48,433 nucleotides of DNA from Mycobacterium sp. D16R12. GTDB taxonomy: Bacteria; Actinomycetota; Actinomycetes; Mycobacteriales; Mycobacteriaceae. The first letter of the stretch is position 1; every line of letters begins with the position of its first letter. Positions 40,404-48,433 of the stretch are shown piece after piece. The stretch spans positions 1-48,433 of the forward strand of contig NZ_MAFC01000034.1 in assembly GCF_002013465.1 (NCBI RefSeq), in the 5' to 3' direction. The notes beneath the pieces were generated by a model. It searched no databases. It was not told the origin of the DNA and saw only the letters and a list, made by a program, of their open reading frames with translations. A program made the position numbers and the translations under genes.

Positions 40404-41854
40404 TACTTCGGAGCCTCGAATCCGCCAATCTTCTGTTCGAGCAGTTCGGCCATCCGCAGCGAGGTACGGTCCTCGAACATCGGACCGATGAGCTGCACTC
40501 CTACCGGCAGACCCGCTGCGGAGCGGCCCGCCGGTATTGCGGTGGCCGGCAGACCGGGCATGGTCGCCAAGCCGGCCCAGACCAGCTGATTGACGAACGG
40601 GTGCGCGATACCGTCGACGTTGATATGCCGCTCCTGCAGATCCGGTTCGTGATCGTGTGGGAAGGCGGGAGTCGGCGTGATCGGACACACCACCACATCG
40701 AATTCGGCGAAGAGCTGCCGCCAGCCGTGGCGATGAAGCTCGCGACGGCCGTTCGCCTCCATCCAGTCGCGGTGGCTGAACACCGGGCCGCGTAACCACG
40801 CCGTGTCGAAACCCCGGTCATCCGGGTTCAGTGCGGCGGCGAGGATCCGCAGCTGCTCGTACCTCTCCACGGGATAGCCTGCCGCGAGATTCGACGTGAG
40901 TAGCTCGGCATAAAGCCCTGCGGCATCGGTCAGATCGGGCAGCAACGGACTGTGCCGTTCAACGCGGGCTCCACCGTCGGCGAGCGCGTCAAAGACGCGG
41001 TCAACGGCCGCCCGCACGGCGGATCCGGTGGGGATGAGTGGATGCTCGTCAAGGACCAATACGCGAAAGTCGCAGAGCCGTTCGTGGCGGGCGGGTGGCA
41101 AAGCCACGTCGAATCCGACGCCCAAGGTGAGCGGGTCCGGCCCTGCCATCACCTCCAAGAGCAGCGCGAGGTCTCGGGCAGTGCGTGCCATGGGGCCGAC
41201 CACGCTCAGATCGCGGTCGGTGGGCAACGGCGGATTAGGCGGCGGAAGATGACCGCGATTCGCCACAAGTCCGAGTGTCGGCTTGTGCGCGTAGACGCCG
41301 CAGAAATGAGCGGGCGTGCGCAGCGAACCGGCGATGTCGGAGCCAATGGACAGCGCGCCGAATCCGGACGCCAATGCGGCCGCTGATCCGCCCGAGGACC
41401 CTCCCGGCGTTCGACCGTGATCCCACGGATTGTTGGTGGTCCCGTAGATCTCATTGAAGCTCTGCAAATCTTGAAGCATCAAGGGCACATTGGTCTTTCC
41501 GAGCACGACCGCGCCGGCGGCCTTGATCCGCGAAACCTGTACCGCGTCGTCCGACGGCAGATAGTTCCTGTGCTGGGGCATGCCCCAGGTCGTGGCCAGC
41601 CCTGCCACGTTGTAGGACTCTTTGACTGTCATCGGGATACCGAGCAGCGGCCGGTCCTCGCCGCGAGCACGCGCCTGATCGGCAGCGCGCGCAGCAGCCC
41701 GCGCGCGATCGAAGTCCGGCACACAGATCGCGTTGATCGCCGTGTCGTCCTGCTCGATACGGGCGATTGCCTCGTCGGTCAACGCTACCGATGTGACCTC
41801 GCCGGCACGCAACGCGATCGCGAGCCCCTCGGCCGACTCAAAACTCCACTCCAT
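40403..41854 (-). CDS. amidase-signature family amidase
   Basis: A 483-residue amidase: catalytic Lys78 (TVKESYNVAG), cis-Ser153 in GGSSGGS, and nucleophile Ser177 in GSDIAGSLRTP. It hydrolyses amide bonds of unknown substrates; GatA-type function is unlikely without gatB/C nearby. ATG 41854 has TAGCGT (41862-41867) 7 nt upstream and no Shine-Dalgarno, so the mRNA is probably leaderless. It is transcribed apart from the following pair of unknown genes. Confidence 0.9.
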   Translation of the reverse strand: MEWSFESAEGLAIALRAGEVTSVALTDEAIARIEQDDTAINAICVPDFDRARAAARAADQARARGEDRPLLGIPMTVKESYNVAGLATTWGMPQHRNYLPSDDAVQVSRIKAAGAVVLGKTNVPLMLQDLQSFNEIYGTTNNPWDHGRTPGGSSGGSAAALASGFGALSIGSDIAGSLRTPAHFCGVYAHKPTLGLVANRGHLPPPNPPLPTDRDLSVVGPMARTARDLALLLEVMAGPDPLTLGVGFDVALPPARHERLCDFRVLVLDEHPLIPTGSAVRAAVDRVFDALADGGARVERHSPLLPDLTDAAGLYAELLTSNLAAGYPVERYEQLRILAAALNPDDRGFDTAWLRGPVFSHRDWMEANGRRELHRHGWRQLFAEFDVVVCPITPTPAFPHDHEPDLQERHINVDGIAHPFVNQLVWAGLATMPGLPATAIPAGRSAAGLPVGVQLIGPMFEDRTSLRMAELLEQKIGGFEAPK

Positions 41855-41950
41855 GAATCTGACGCTATCCGCTTGCCGCGGAGGACATAAAATGCCGCGT
41901 AGTGCGACAGGATCGGTGTTTCCTCTCCTCGATGGCCCCGGACACCGCCA

Positions 41951-43030
41951 TCAGTAGTCCGATTCGGCGGCCAGCAACTCGGCAAGGAACGCGTCACGGG
42001 CAGGCGTGGCCAGCCGAGCGCGCGCGAATGCCCGGACCCGATCGCGTAACTCACTCAATTCGGTGGCCTCCCCCGTACCCACGCTGACCCGCGCCGCCGA
42101 CCAGTCGGCATTCCAGGCTTGAGCCTCATCGACAGGCCGACCGTCGCCGTCGAACACCGGCAGGATCGCGGCGCCTTCGGCATCCAACGCACCGACACCA
42201 TGAAACGCACCGCAGCACAACGAGACCGGGATACCGGCGGCCGATTCGGGGCCGGACAGCGCCGCTCGCACCTGCGCGACTACCGTCGCACCCTCGGCGA
42301 CAATCCCCCAGGCCAGATTGCGTTCGGCTGCGTCGAAGATCGCCGGAGGCACGTCCGACCAGGCGATGGTCACGTCCCCCGAGGCGATCACGCCGGAGCG
42401 CCTGGAATCATCGTCCAGCCCGGCGGCCAGTGCATAATCCTCACGCCGCGCGGCCGCTGCACCCTGTGCGCCCCACCGCAGTCCCACATCGTCGGCCAGG
42501 TTTCGACACCGCGCCACGAGCGCGTCCACTCGCGGGTCGCGATACGAACCGAGCGCCGCGCCGTGGGGCGCCAGCAGCTCAGCCACATCGGCGTCCAGGG
42601 TGTCATCGGTGAAGTAGTCCTCGGCGGATGCGGTCAGCACCGCGAGCTCAGCGTCGAGCACAGCCCGGTCCAGCGCGACAATGCCGTCGCGCCGACTTGC
42701 CGGCCACCATCGCCGAAGCCAATGCCCCAACGCCAGCCGCCGCAACGAGTCTGTCGACCCCGCCAGCACCATCACCGAGTGCAGCTCGATCACCTCGGTG
42801 GGATCAGGATCGCGCAGCGACTCGATGACCGCGACGTGCCCGGCCTCACCGAGAACCCTCCACATCCAGTCGGCCCGGGCCGCATCGGTGAAGCTGATCA
42901 CCGGCGGATGCGACGGGTCGTCAATCGGCCACGACAACACGGCTCCACTGACCTCGAGAACGGCGACCGCTCCCACCGGGGCAGGTGCGGGACCCGTTGC
43001 CCACACCCCGAATTCATTGATCAGCTTCAT
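41951..43030 (-). CDS. hypothetical protein, coupled to the gene at 43027
   Basis: A 359-residue protein I do not recognise. It is Ala/Asp-rich and cytosolic. Near residues 85-110 (LAGSTDSLRRLALGHWLRRWWPASRR) it is Arg/Trp-rich. Its ATG overlaps the upstream stop as ATGA, so it is translated with the 442-residue protein. The sequence shows no signal peptide, transmembrane helix or known catalytic motif. The two probably form a complex, and the nearby TPR-CHAT genes may be related. Confidence 0.7.
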   Translation of the reverse strand: MKLINEFGVWATGPAPAPVGAVAVLEVSGAVLSWPIDDPSHPPVISFTDAARADWMWRVLGEAGHVAVIESLRDPDPTEVIELHSVMVLAGSTDSLRRLALGHWLRRWWPASRRDGIVALDRAVLDAELAVLTASAEDYFTDDTLDADVAELLAPHGAALGSYRDPRVDALVARCRNLADDVGLRWGAQGAAAARREDYALAAGLDDDSRRSGVIASGDVTIAWSDVPPAIFDAAERNLAWGIVAEGATVVAQVRAALSGPESAAGIPVSLCCGAFHGVGALDAEGAAILPVFDGDGRPVDEAQAWNADWSAARVSVGTGEATELSELRDRVRAFARARLATPARDAFLAELLAAESDY

Positions 43031-44355
43031 GCGGTGGCCTGCAATTCCAGCATGGCCTTGATCCGCTGCCGGTGGTCCAGGCTCACCGAGCGGGCCACCC
43101 CCTCCAACAGCGACCGAAGATCGTCGACGTCACCACAGGATTCCTGCCAGACATCGCGGCCATGCAACCTGGCCCACAACCTGCTCACGTAGGGCCGCGC
43201 GAACGCGGCGAGGTCGTCGACAACCTGTCGCTGCCTGGGGTGGATGGGCGCACCGTCGGCGAGATAGCGCCGGGCATGCATCACGTAGGCCTCTTTCACC
43301 AGCCGGGCCTGAACGCGCCCGGATAGTTCGTAACGTGTCGTCACCGAATCACCCAGTGGCCGCAACTCCGTCGCCATCTCAACGCCCGCCAGCAGGGCGG
43401 CCTGCTTGTCCTCGCTCATCAGACCCCATGGGGCACAGGCTCGATCGACCTCCTCGGCACACAGCAGCGGAACATCGGGCAGCTCGTCATGGTCCAGCGC
43501 CCGGCGCAGTGTGGCTCGCACTCGATCGACGACACTGCGATCCATCGGACGGTCGCCTTCGGTGTCTCCAACGATGACCGGGGGTAGTTGTGGTTCAGCC
43601 GAACTCAATCCGATCTCGACAATGGACCACGGCAGCGTGGCATCCGTGCCATGTGCGCTCGCACCCAGGTTGTACGGCGTGGCATCGGCGATCAGCGCCG
43701 TCCACACCCGTTGGCGCGCAGCCATCTCACCATGACTGCCGGCCGCACCGAGCACTGTGGTGAGGCCCGTGAAGAACGGGCCGGTGATGGTGTCGTCCGG
43801 CCGCACATCACGCCAGCTCCGGTCCCGCAATGTGGCGAGTCTGGCCACCACGTCGTGGTCATCGACATGACGGTTGAGCACCTCGATCGCCGTGCGGTCC
43901 CGATCGCGGTGCAGATCGTGCAGAACCTCCGTGGCGGTGCGCTGATCCGCAACCTGCGGAACGCCTTTGGTGACGGCCAACTCGAAACACACCGGGAAGT
44001 AGAGCTCTTGGGCGTTGCCGGTGGTGATGCGCTGCCTGCGTCGCTCGGACTTGAGCATCACGAACCAGTCTGCCGTGGCCCGCAACTGCGGACCATGCCC
44101 CACGATCAGAGCGTGCATGGCCGCTGCCACCTCGGGACCCAGCACAGGGGCCGAGAAGGCGGCATTGCTACGCAGCCTCAGCACCAGCGGGTCCAGGATC
44201 CGTTTCACGGTCCGGCGCAGCGGCCCCCCGTTGTCGGCACTGAGCACCTCGACACCGGAGCCGATCGCGCGCCAGGCCCGGTCGATCACGGCACGCCGCG
44301 GCACCGCCGACCGCACCGTGACGGCGGCCTCGGATGTTGCCGACCCGATGCTCAC
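43027..44355 (-). CDS. hypothetical protein, first gene of a two-gene unit
   Basis: A 442-residue soluble protein without a recognised domain. It is rich in Arg, Ala and acidic residues, and mostly helical in appearance. GTG 44355 lies 7 nt downstream of TACTCT (44363-44368) with no Shine-Dalgarno, consistent with a leaderless transcript. It is coupled to the 359-residue gene by ATGA. It lies beyond the + strand gene from the CHAT gene, so it is a separate transcription unit. Confidence 0.7.
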   Translation of the reverse strand: MSIGSATSEAAVTVRSAVPRRAVIDRAWRAIGSGVEVLSADNGGPLRRTVKRILDPLVLRLRSNAAFSAPVLGPEVAAAMHALIVGHGPQLRATADWFVMLKSERRRQRITTGNAQELYFPVCFELAVTKGVPQVADQRTATEVLHDLHRDRDRTAIEVLNRHVDDHDVVARLATLRDRSWRDVRPDDTITGPFFTGLTTVLGAAGSHGEMAARQRVWTALIADATPYNLGASAHGTDATLPWSIVEIGLSSAEPQLPPVIVGDTEGDRPMDRSVVDRVRATLRRALDHDELPDVPLLCAEEVDRACAPWGLMSEDKQAALLAGVEMATELRPLGDSVTTRYELSGRVQARLVKEAYVMHARRYLADGAPIHPRQRQVVDDLAAFARPYVSRLWARLHGRDVWQESCGDVDDLRSLLEGVARSVSLDHRQRIKAMLELQATA

Positions 44356-44429
44356 CGTCCCAAGAGTAATCGTTGTCGGCCGACCAAAAGTTGGGTTCGG
44401 TAGTGCCCGGCCTGGTCGACGATATCGAC

Positions 44430-44861
44430 ATGACCACAGGACGATTTCCCACCATTACCAGGGTCTTCGGTGGATGCGCCGCGTTGCTCTCCGGCCGCCG
44501 GAACACCTCAGCGCACCCGGACGCGGAGGCCGACGAGCGACTCGTCACGATCGAGGAATTCGCCGCCGAATTCGACCATGTGCTGATCCGCAGGCGGCTG
44601 CTGACCGGGGCACAGCGCGCCGTTATCGACGGCGGCACCCGCTCGCGCGGGGTTGTCACCGGGTTGAGCGCCACCGGCTCGGGCCGCGAGATGCAACTGG
44701 ACCTCATGGTGACCCGGCCGGACGGCCGCCAGTTCCCGGCACGCGAAACCGCGGTGATACCCGCCTCCGCGCTGTCGAAGATGGCACCGGGCAGCGTGAT
44801 CGACGCCTACTACCGGACCGGTGATCACAGCATCATCGCCGTGCGGGCGTGTTCCGACTGA
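44430..44861 (+). CDS. small hypothetical protein with a beta-rich C-terminal domain
   Basis: A 143-residue protein. The C-terminal half (GVVTGLSATGSGREMQLDLMVTRPDGRQFPARETAVIPASALSKMAPGSVIDAYY) resembles the small beta-barrel domain found in many actinobacterial unknowns that regulate or precede membrane proteins. ATG 44430 is the likely start; an alternative is 44373. It is convergent with the CHAT gene (stops 2 nt apart) and divergent from the 442-residue gene. Confidence 0.72.
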   Translation: MTTGRFPTITRVFGGCAALLSGRRNTSAHPDAEADERLVTIEEFAAEFDHVLIRRRLLTGAQRAVIDGGTRSRGVVTGLSATGSGREMQLDLMVTRPDGRQFPARETAVIPASALSKMAPGSVIDAYYRTGDHSIIAVRACSD

Positions 44862-44862
44862 C

Positions 44863-46065
44863 TCAGCGGGCACCGTCGACGGCGAAACTCATCACGGCCG
44901 CCCAATGCAGCGGGGTCGCCGCGCGGTCACCATCGCGCCAACGCCGCAACTGAGCCCGCTGCCAACGGTTCACCGCGCGGCCCGCATCCTCACCGCGGTG
45001 CGCCCGGTCGACCTCGGCTACCGTATCGGCCATGGGATCTGTTGTGTCCGAGCCAAATTGACTGTAAGCCGCCGCAGTCGGTAACGACCACAGAGTGGCT
45101 GTCACCAACTCCGCTCCACCCAGGATCATCGCCGCGGCGAGCCCGGTCGCCTCATCGAAGCGGTAATCGCCCCCCGAGGAGCAAGCCAACAGCGCCACTC
45201 GCGGTGGGATCGAAAGCCGCGTGGCCATGATGTCGGCCGCGGTCAGCGGACGATCCTCGGCCAGGTGCAGGGCAGCCAGTTCGGCGTGGCCTGCGGTGCC
45301 CTCGGCCGCGCTGGCATGCCCGACGTAGAGCAGCCGGGCCGGGTGCTGCGCACACGCCCAAGCAAGCCAGTCGCGGTCGATATCGCTGCGGCGGAAGAGT
45401 TCCACCGGCGCGCCGACCGCGGGCAGTACCCGGTGGCCGCCCATCAGCTCGCCGAAATGACGAGTCAGCGCGGCCTGCGGTGAGGGGCGGCCCAGCACCG
45501 AGCCCAATGTCGAATCCGGTCGCTGCCCGGGGATCCGCGGGTCCAGCAGGAGCACCGCCGGACCGTTCTGGCGATCACACCACCGAACCGGCGCTCGTGG
45601 CGCATGCACGATATTCGGCGGCACGGCCATCAAAACGTCGGCCAGCTCCATCAATCGGAAACCCTCCGCGCCCGGCATGGCCAACTGCCCCCAGGGCACC
45701 CGCGCCAATCGCGGGCTGGGTGTCACGAACAGCACCGCACGCGGAGATGACGTACACCCAGAAAATTCGGACAACAGCTTCCAGCCCTCGACTGCCACCA
45801 GCTCAGACCCGAGGGTGCGGGCCAGGCCGACCTCGGCATCAAGGCTCGCGAAAGCCCCCGTGGTCAAGGACCGTTCGATGGCAGCGAGCGCAGTCTCGGA
45901 CCCAGACGGATCCGGTAGCGCTGAGTTGAGGGCGCCGCAGGCAGTTTCCAGCGCCTGCTGCTCAACGACCCAGGTGATGGTCCGTGACGGCTCGCCCACC
46001 ACCCGCAGGCTGGCGTAGGTGGTGATGCCGACATCGGCGAATCGCAGGACCAAGGTGTCGGTCAT
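44863..46065 (-). CDS. CHAT-domain (caspase-like) protein
   Basis: A 400-residue protein whose C-terminal half is a CHAT domain: YVGHASAAEG with catalytic His250 and VALLACSSGGDYRFDEATGLAAAMILGGAELVTATLWSLPT with catalytic Cys295. CHAT proteases are cysteine peptidases of the caspase-separase clan, often paired with TPR partners in conflict and regulated-proteolysis systems. ATG 46065 overlaps the TPR gene's stop as ATGA (an ATG 15 nt earlier is possible). The N-terminal half (1-150) may be a regulatory domain. The substrate is unknown. Confidence 0.85.
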   Translation of the reverse strand: MTDTLVLRFADVGITTYASLRVVGEPSRTITWVVEQQALETACGALNSALPDPSGSETALAAIERSLTTGAFASLDAEVGLARTLGSELVAVEGWKLLSEFSGCTSSPRAVLFVTPSPRLARVPWGQLAMPGAEGFRLMELADVLMAVPPNIVHAPRAPVRWCDRQNGPAVLLLDPRIPGQRPDSTLGSVLGRPSPQAALTRHFGELMGGHRVLPAVGAPVELFRRSDIDRDWLAWACAQHPARLLYVGHASAAEGTAGHAELAALHLAEDRPLTAADIMATRLSIPPRVALLACSSGGDYRFDEATGLAAAMILGGAELVTATLWSLPTAAAYSQFGSDTTDPMADTVAEVDRAHRGEDAGRAVNRWQRAQLRRWRDGDRAATPLHWAAVMSFAVDGAR

Positions 46066-47747
46066 GGCCACGTCGACCATTCGTCGTCGACGGCGGTTAC
46101 CTCGCGGCCGTATCGCTGCCAGGCCAACTCGCGGTAGTTGCTCATGATCTGGTCACCAGCGGGGTCCATCCGCATCGGCGGCAGCGGCCCCAGGCGAGTG
46201 AGCCCACCATCCGCCTGCACCGGCGGTGCCGCGGCGACGAGCGCCAGGTCCCCCTCGACGGGAACCGCCGCGGTGGCCGTGGCGGCCCACGCGCCCGATG
46301 ACGGACCTAGCTGAGTATCGCTCAGCTCTGCAGTGAAAGCCCCTCGTGCGCTGTGATATTCAATCAGCTCACTGACCAGGCCGGCGTTATCCCATTCCTT
46401 CGCCACCGCGAAGGCGCCCGCGAGCAGCGGCGCCGATACACACCTGGCCCAGCGCATCCGCGCCCCCGCGTCGGGGATGGCATAGCGCACCGCGTCGACC
46501 GCCAACGCCGCCGGCACCTTGAGGTCCGCGGCCTGTTGGAGCTTGGACATCGCGCGCCGGTATCCCGGACTCTCCGCACCACCGGATACCACCCCGGTCG
46601 TGGGATCCAGGCCCAAGTCGGCAAGGGCGTCGGCTCGCCAGATGTTGCCCAGCTGATCGTCGAGCCGGGCGTACTGCAGCCAGCTGTGCCGCGGATAGGA
46701 GTCCAGCAGCTCCCTGGCCTGTGCCACCTTCGCGGCCGCTTCGGCGAAGTCACCACGAAGGATGGCTATCCAGCTGCGTTGCAACAGTATTCGATGAATA
46801 TGCAGTGGCTTTTCGATCTCGCGCCAGTGCCGCTCGGCATGTCCCCAGCATTCATCGGCCTCGTCCAGTGCGTTCATCCGGAACCTGATCAAGCCGAAGT
46901 ACAGCCAACTACGGGACACATCGTGCGCCCGGACATGCTCGGCGATCGCCGGGTACGCCTGGTGGACCAGCGTCTGGGTTTCGGCGATATCACCGTCCGC
47001 CCACCGCGCCGCAGCGCGTTCCAACTGCGCGCGGGCGCCGGCCAGTTGCCAGCCCCGCGCCCCCGCGCGTGCCTCGGCCCGCCGCAACCACGGTTCGGCG
47101 TCATCGAGCCGGCCGGTCTCGACACAGAATCGGCCGTAGGAGAGCGCGCCATTCACGAACAGGTGGTCGGACTCGGGGTCGCCCTGGCGCCCATACTCCT
47201 CGAGTAGATCGAGAACCTCTGCCCATATCGGAACCGAGTCCGCATACATATCGTCGTCGCACAGACCCCTGGCAATCAAGATCCGGGCGTAACAGACGAG
47301 ACCGCGGTGTTCGGCGGCCAAATCCTCGAAATCCCCGGCGGTTTCGAGGAGTGCTTGCAGGCTCGCCGCGGCACCGTCGTGATCACCATTGGCCGCGGCC
47401 AGTCCGGCCGCGAGAAACTCCGCGCGCCGGGTATAGCGGCAGATCAGGTGATCTACCTCGGCATCGGACATGGTGATCTGCGCGGCAAGATCAGGCCGCT
47501 GGCCCGCGCGGATGTCGGCGTAGGTCGCCAGGCAATCACGGATCCGCCGCACACCTTCCACCACGCCGTCGTAGGCGGTGCGCACCAGGTAGATCTCGGC
47601 GAGTTGAGCCAAAACCTCGCACGCGAGATCGTCGCGGTCGGCCTCTTCGGCCTGAGCCAGCAGCGACAACAGGATCTCCTTGGCGGACTCTTCCTTGGCC
47701 GCCAAGGCCAGGTGACGGGCCTGCTCAAGGTCGCCGATGATCGTCAC
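46062..47747 (-). CDS. TPR-repeat protein partnered with the CHAT gene
   Basis: A 561-residue mostly helical protein with repeated TPR-like pairs (ACEVLAQLAEIYL, GDHDGAAASLQALLETAG, GRLDDAEPWLRRAEARAG, LDEADECWGHAERHWREI, GDFAEAAAKVAQARELL). The open frame continues upstream through lpqH-type sequence in another frame. GTG 47747 is chosen because TACTAT (47754-47759) lies 6 nt upstream, directly after the lipoprotein's terminator. It is coupled to the CHAT gene. The likely role is sensing or delivering substrates to the CHAT protease. Confidence 0.8.
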   Translation of the reverse strand: MTIIGDLEQARHLALAAKEESAKEILLSLLAQAEEADRDDLACEVLAQLAEIYLVRTAYDGVVEGVRRIRDCLATYADIRAGQRPDLAAQITMSDAEVDHLICRYTRRAEFLAAGLAAANGDHDGAAASLQALLETAGDFEDLAAEHRGLVCYARILIARGLCDDDMYADSVPIWAEVLDLLEEYGRQGDPESDHLFVNGALSYGRFCVETGRLDDAEPWLRRAEARAGARGWQLAGARAQLERAAARWADGDIAETQTLVHQAYPAIAEHVRAHDVSRSWLYFGLIRFRMNALDEADECWGHAERHWREIEKPLHIHRILLQRSWIAILRGDFAEAAAKVAQARELLDSYPRHSWLQYARLDDQLGNIWRADALADLGLDPTTGVVSGGAESPGYRRAMSKLQQAADLKVPAALAVDAVRYAIPDAGARMRWARCVSAPLLAGAFAVAKEWDNAGLVSELIEYHSARGAFTAELSDTQLGPSSGAWAATATAAVPVEGDLALVAAAPPVQADGGLTRLGPLPPMRMDPAGDQIMSNYRELAWQRYGREVTAVDDEWSTWP

Positions 47748-47761
47748 CTTCGAATAGTAAG

Positions 47762-47794
47762 AAGCGGCGGGCGTGCTGTGCACGCCCGCCGCTT
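47762..47794 (-). terminator. strong intrinsic hairpin after the lipoprotein gene
   Basis: Perfect 15-bp arms AAGCGGCGGGCGTGC/GCACGCCCGCCGCTT around TGT, 10 nt beyond the lipoprotein stop. The minus-strand continuation CTTCTTACTATT is pyrimidine/T-rich. It insulates the TPR-CHAT promoter. Confidence 0.8.
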
Positions 47795-47803
47795 GTCGAG
47801 ATG

Positions 47804-48262
47804 TCAGCCGCAGCTCACCTTGATGGTGAATGGCTTGGTGATCATCCCGGCCATCGGGTTCTTCACATCGGCACCGGAGGCCTCCCCGGTGATGGTGTAC
47901 GTCTTCCCGTCGACCTTGACATCGGCGGAGCCGACGCTGGCCCCCATGCCGCTGCTGACAGCAAGAGCGGCGCCGTCGTACACCAATCCCAGCGACTGCA
48001 CCTTCGGGGGCGTCTCGTCGGTCATGACGACGCCCAGGCCCTGCTGGCCGTTGACGGCGCCGCTGGCCACATTGATCTTGCCGCCCTGCTTGACGCAGGT
48101 CACGGACTTGAGGTCGAGTCCGGCTAGGTCCTTGCCGTCCACCTTGATCTCGGCATTGCTGCCCGAGCTCACCTGCGATCCACCCGGCTTGTCGGTCGAG
48201 CAGCCAACCACCACCGCTCCGGCAGCGAGGAGTCCCATGGCGCCCACGATCACTCGATTCAT
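47804..48262 (-). CDS. LpqH (19-kDa antigen) family lipoprotein
   Basis: A 152-residue lipoprotein: signal MNRVIVGAMGLLAAGAVVVGC with lipobox VVGC (Cys21). The mature LpqH domain repeats the pattern KVDGKDLAGLDL...TCVKQGGKINVA...GSADVKVDGKTYTITGEA and ends FTIKVSCG, with two conserved Cys pairing in family members. ATG 48262 is preferred for spacing from AAGGG; ATG 48265 adjoins it. It is surface-anchored and TLR2-active in relatives. Several paralogs exist in mycobacteria, so a specific name is not given. Confidence 0.9.
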   Translation of the reverse strand: MNRVIVGAMGLLAAGAVVVGCSTDKPGGSQVSSGSNAEIKVDGKDLAGLDLKSVTCVKQGGKINVASGAVNGQQGLGVVMTDETPPKVQSLGLVYDGAALAVSSGMGASVGSADVKVDGKTYTITGEASGADVKNPMAGMITKPFTIKVSCG

Positions 48263-48433
48263 CATCTGTCCCTTCGTCGTCCGTCGCCCCGATGGCGCCG
48301 TCATGGCTCAAGTGAAGGCGGCCTGCGGCGCTACCGATCCCAAGAAATCCCGATTACCGCAGGCAGCGGCCGTCCAGGCACCATGGAGACGTGGCACCCT
48401 CTCCCGCCCCCCGCTCTGGGTCCTCTCCCACCC
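48263..48433. promoter_or_regulatory. upstream region of the lipoprotein gene
   Basis: No gene is seen to the window edge. GCCTGCGG (48321-48328) and CCGCAGGC (48357-48364) are perfect 8-bp inverted arms separated by 28 nt, 59-102 nt before the start codon, so they could be an operator or loop. Otherwise featureless. Confidence 0.35.

Noticed and set aside
46062..48311. 749-residue open frame through the lipoprotein region
   Set aside because: The N-terminal 188 residues are the shadow of the LpqH-type gene and cross a strong terminator; the TPR gene starts at GTG 47747.
1..48433. CRISPR arrays, insertion sequences, transposase, integrase or prophage structural genes
   Set aside because: I looked for spaced direct repeats and for recombinase or transposase motifs and saw none; only the HNH gene and tRNA array hint at mobility.

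Overview
The window is high-GC actinobacterial DNA. Its gene content points to a fast-growing mycobacterium, most likely the Mycobacteroides abscessus/chelonae group (an inference from gene content, not from a database match). The evidence is an mce operon tail, mshA, senX3-regX3, an LpqH-type lipoprotein, a PapA-like acyltransferase and several mymA-type flavin monooxygenases. The order murB, L,D-transpeptidase, SDR, ROK regulator, mshA, ybjN, gpm1, senX3, regX3 matches the M. tuberculosis Rv0482-Rv0491 block, mostly on the minus strand here. Accessory blocks are inserted into this backbone.

Layout. 1-2733 (+): end of an mce operon with its Mce-associated genes. 2737-9065 (-): a mymA-like operon of alpha/beta hydrolase, SDR, flavin monooxygenase, a probably frameshifted unknown gene, a second flavin monooxygenase and an SRPBCC protein. 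9168-11920 (-): tandem-TetR regulator and ABC1 kinase. 12020-14937 (-): regX3, senX3, gpm1. 14981-24808 (-): accessory block with an unknown protein, a PapA-like acyltransferase, a second monooxygenase cluster (SDR, monooxygenase-hydrolase fusion, diiron ferritin-like protein, monooxygenase), a PPOX protein and an acyl-CoA ligase. 24876-28610 (-): ybjN, mshA, SRPBCC, ROK. 28911-29660 (+): SDR.

29660-30895 (-): a small tRNA array (Leu, Met, Asn, His, Arg, Arg and a degenerate Thr-like unit) split by an HNH endonuclease gene whose stop codon lies inside tRNA-Asn. It is followed by an AT-rich gene-free stretch with a near-perfect 26-bp palindrome. 31331-33238 (-): L,D-transpeptidase and a secreted protein. 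33329-35089: divergent HxlR regulator and MFS exporter. 34978-38103 (-): a four-gene, translationally coupled operon of an Lgt-like membrane enzyme, two small membrane proteins and a radical SAM protein with the extra cysteine clusters of the tetraether-lipid-synthase (Tes/MJ0619) type. This operon is my best candidate for an undescribed system. 38163-40375: murB diverging from two DUF2505-type lipid-binding-like proteins. 40403-48262: amidase, two unknown coupled genes, a small + strand gene, and a CHAT protease-like gene coupled to a TPR gene, then an LpqH-type lipoprotein.

Regulatory signals. Nine genes have a TANNNT box 6-8 nt before the start codon and no Shine-Dalgarno, suggesting leaderless transcripts. 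There is a RegX3-type site before senX3, paired operators between hxlR and the MFS gene, and three operator-like repeats at exact 16-bp spacing before the papA-like gene.
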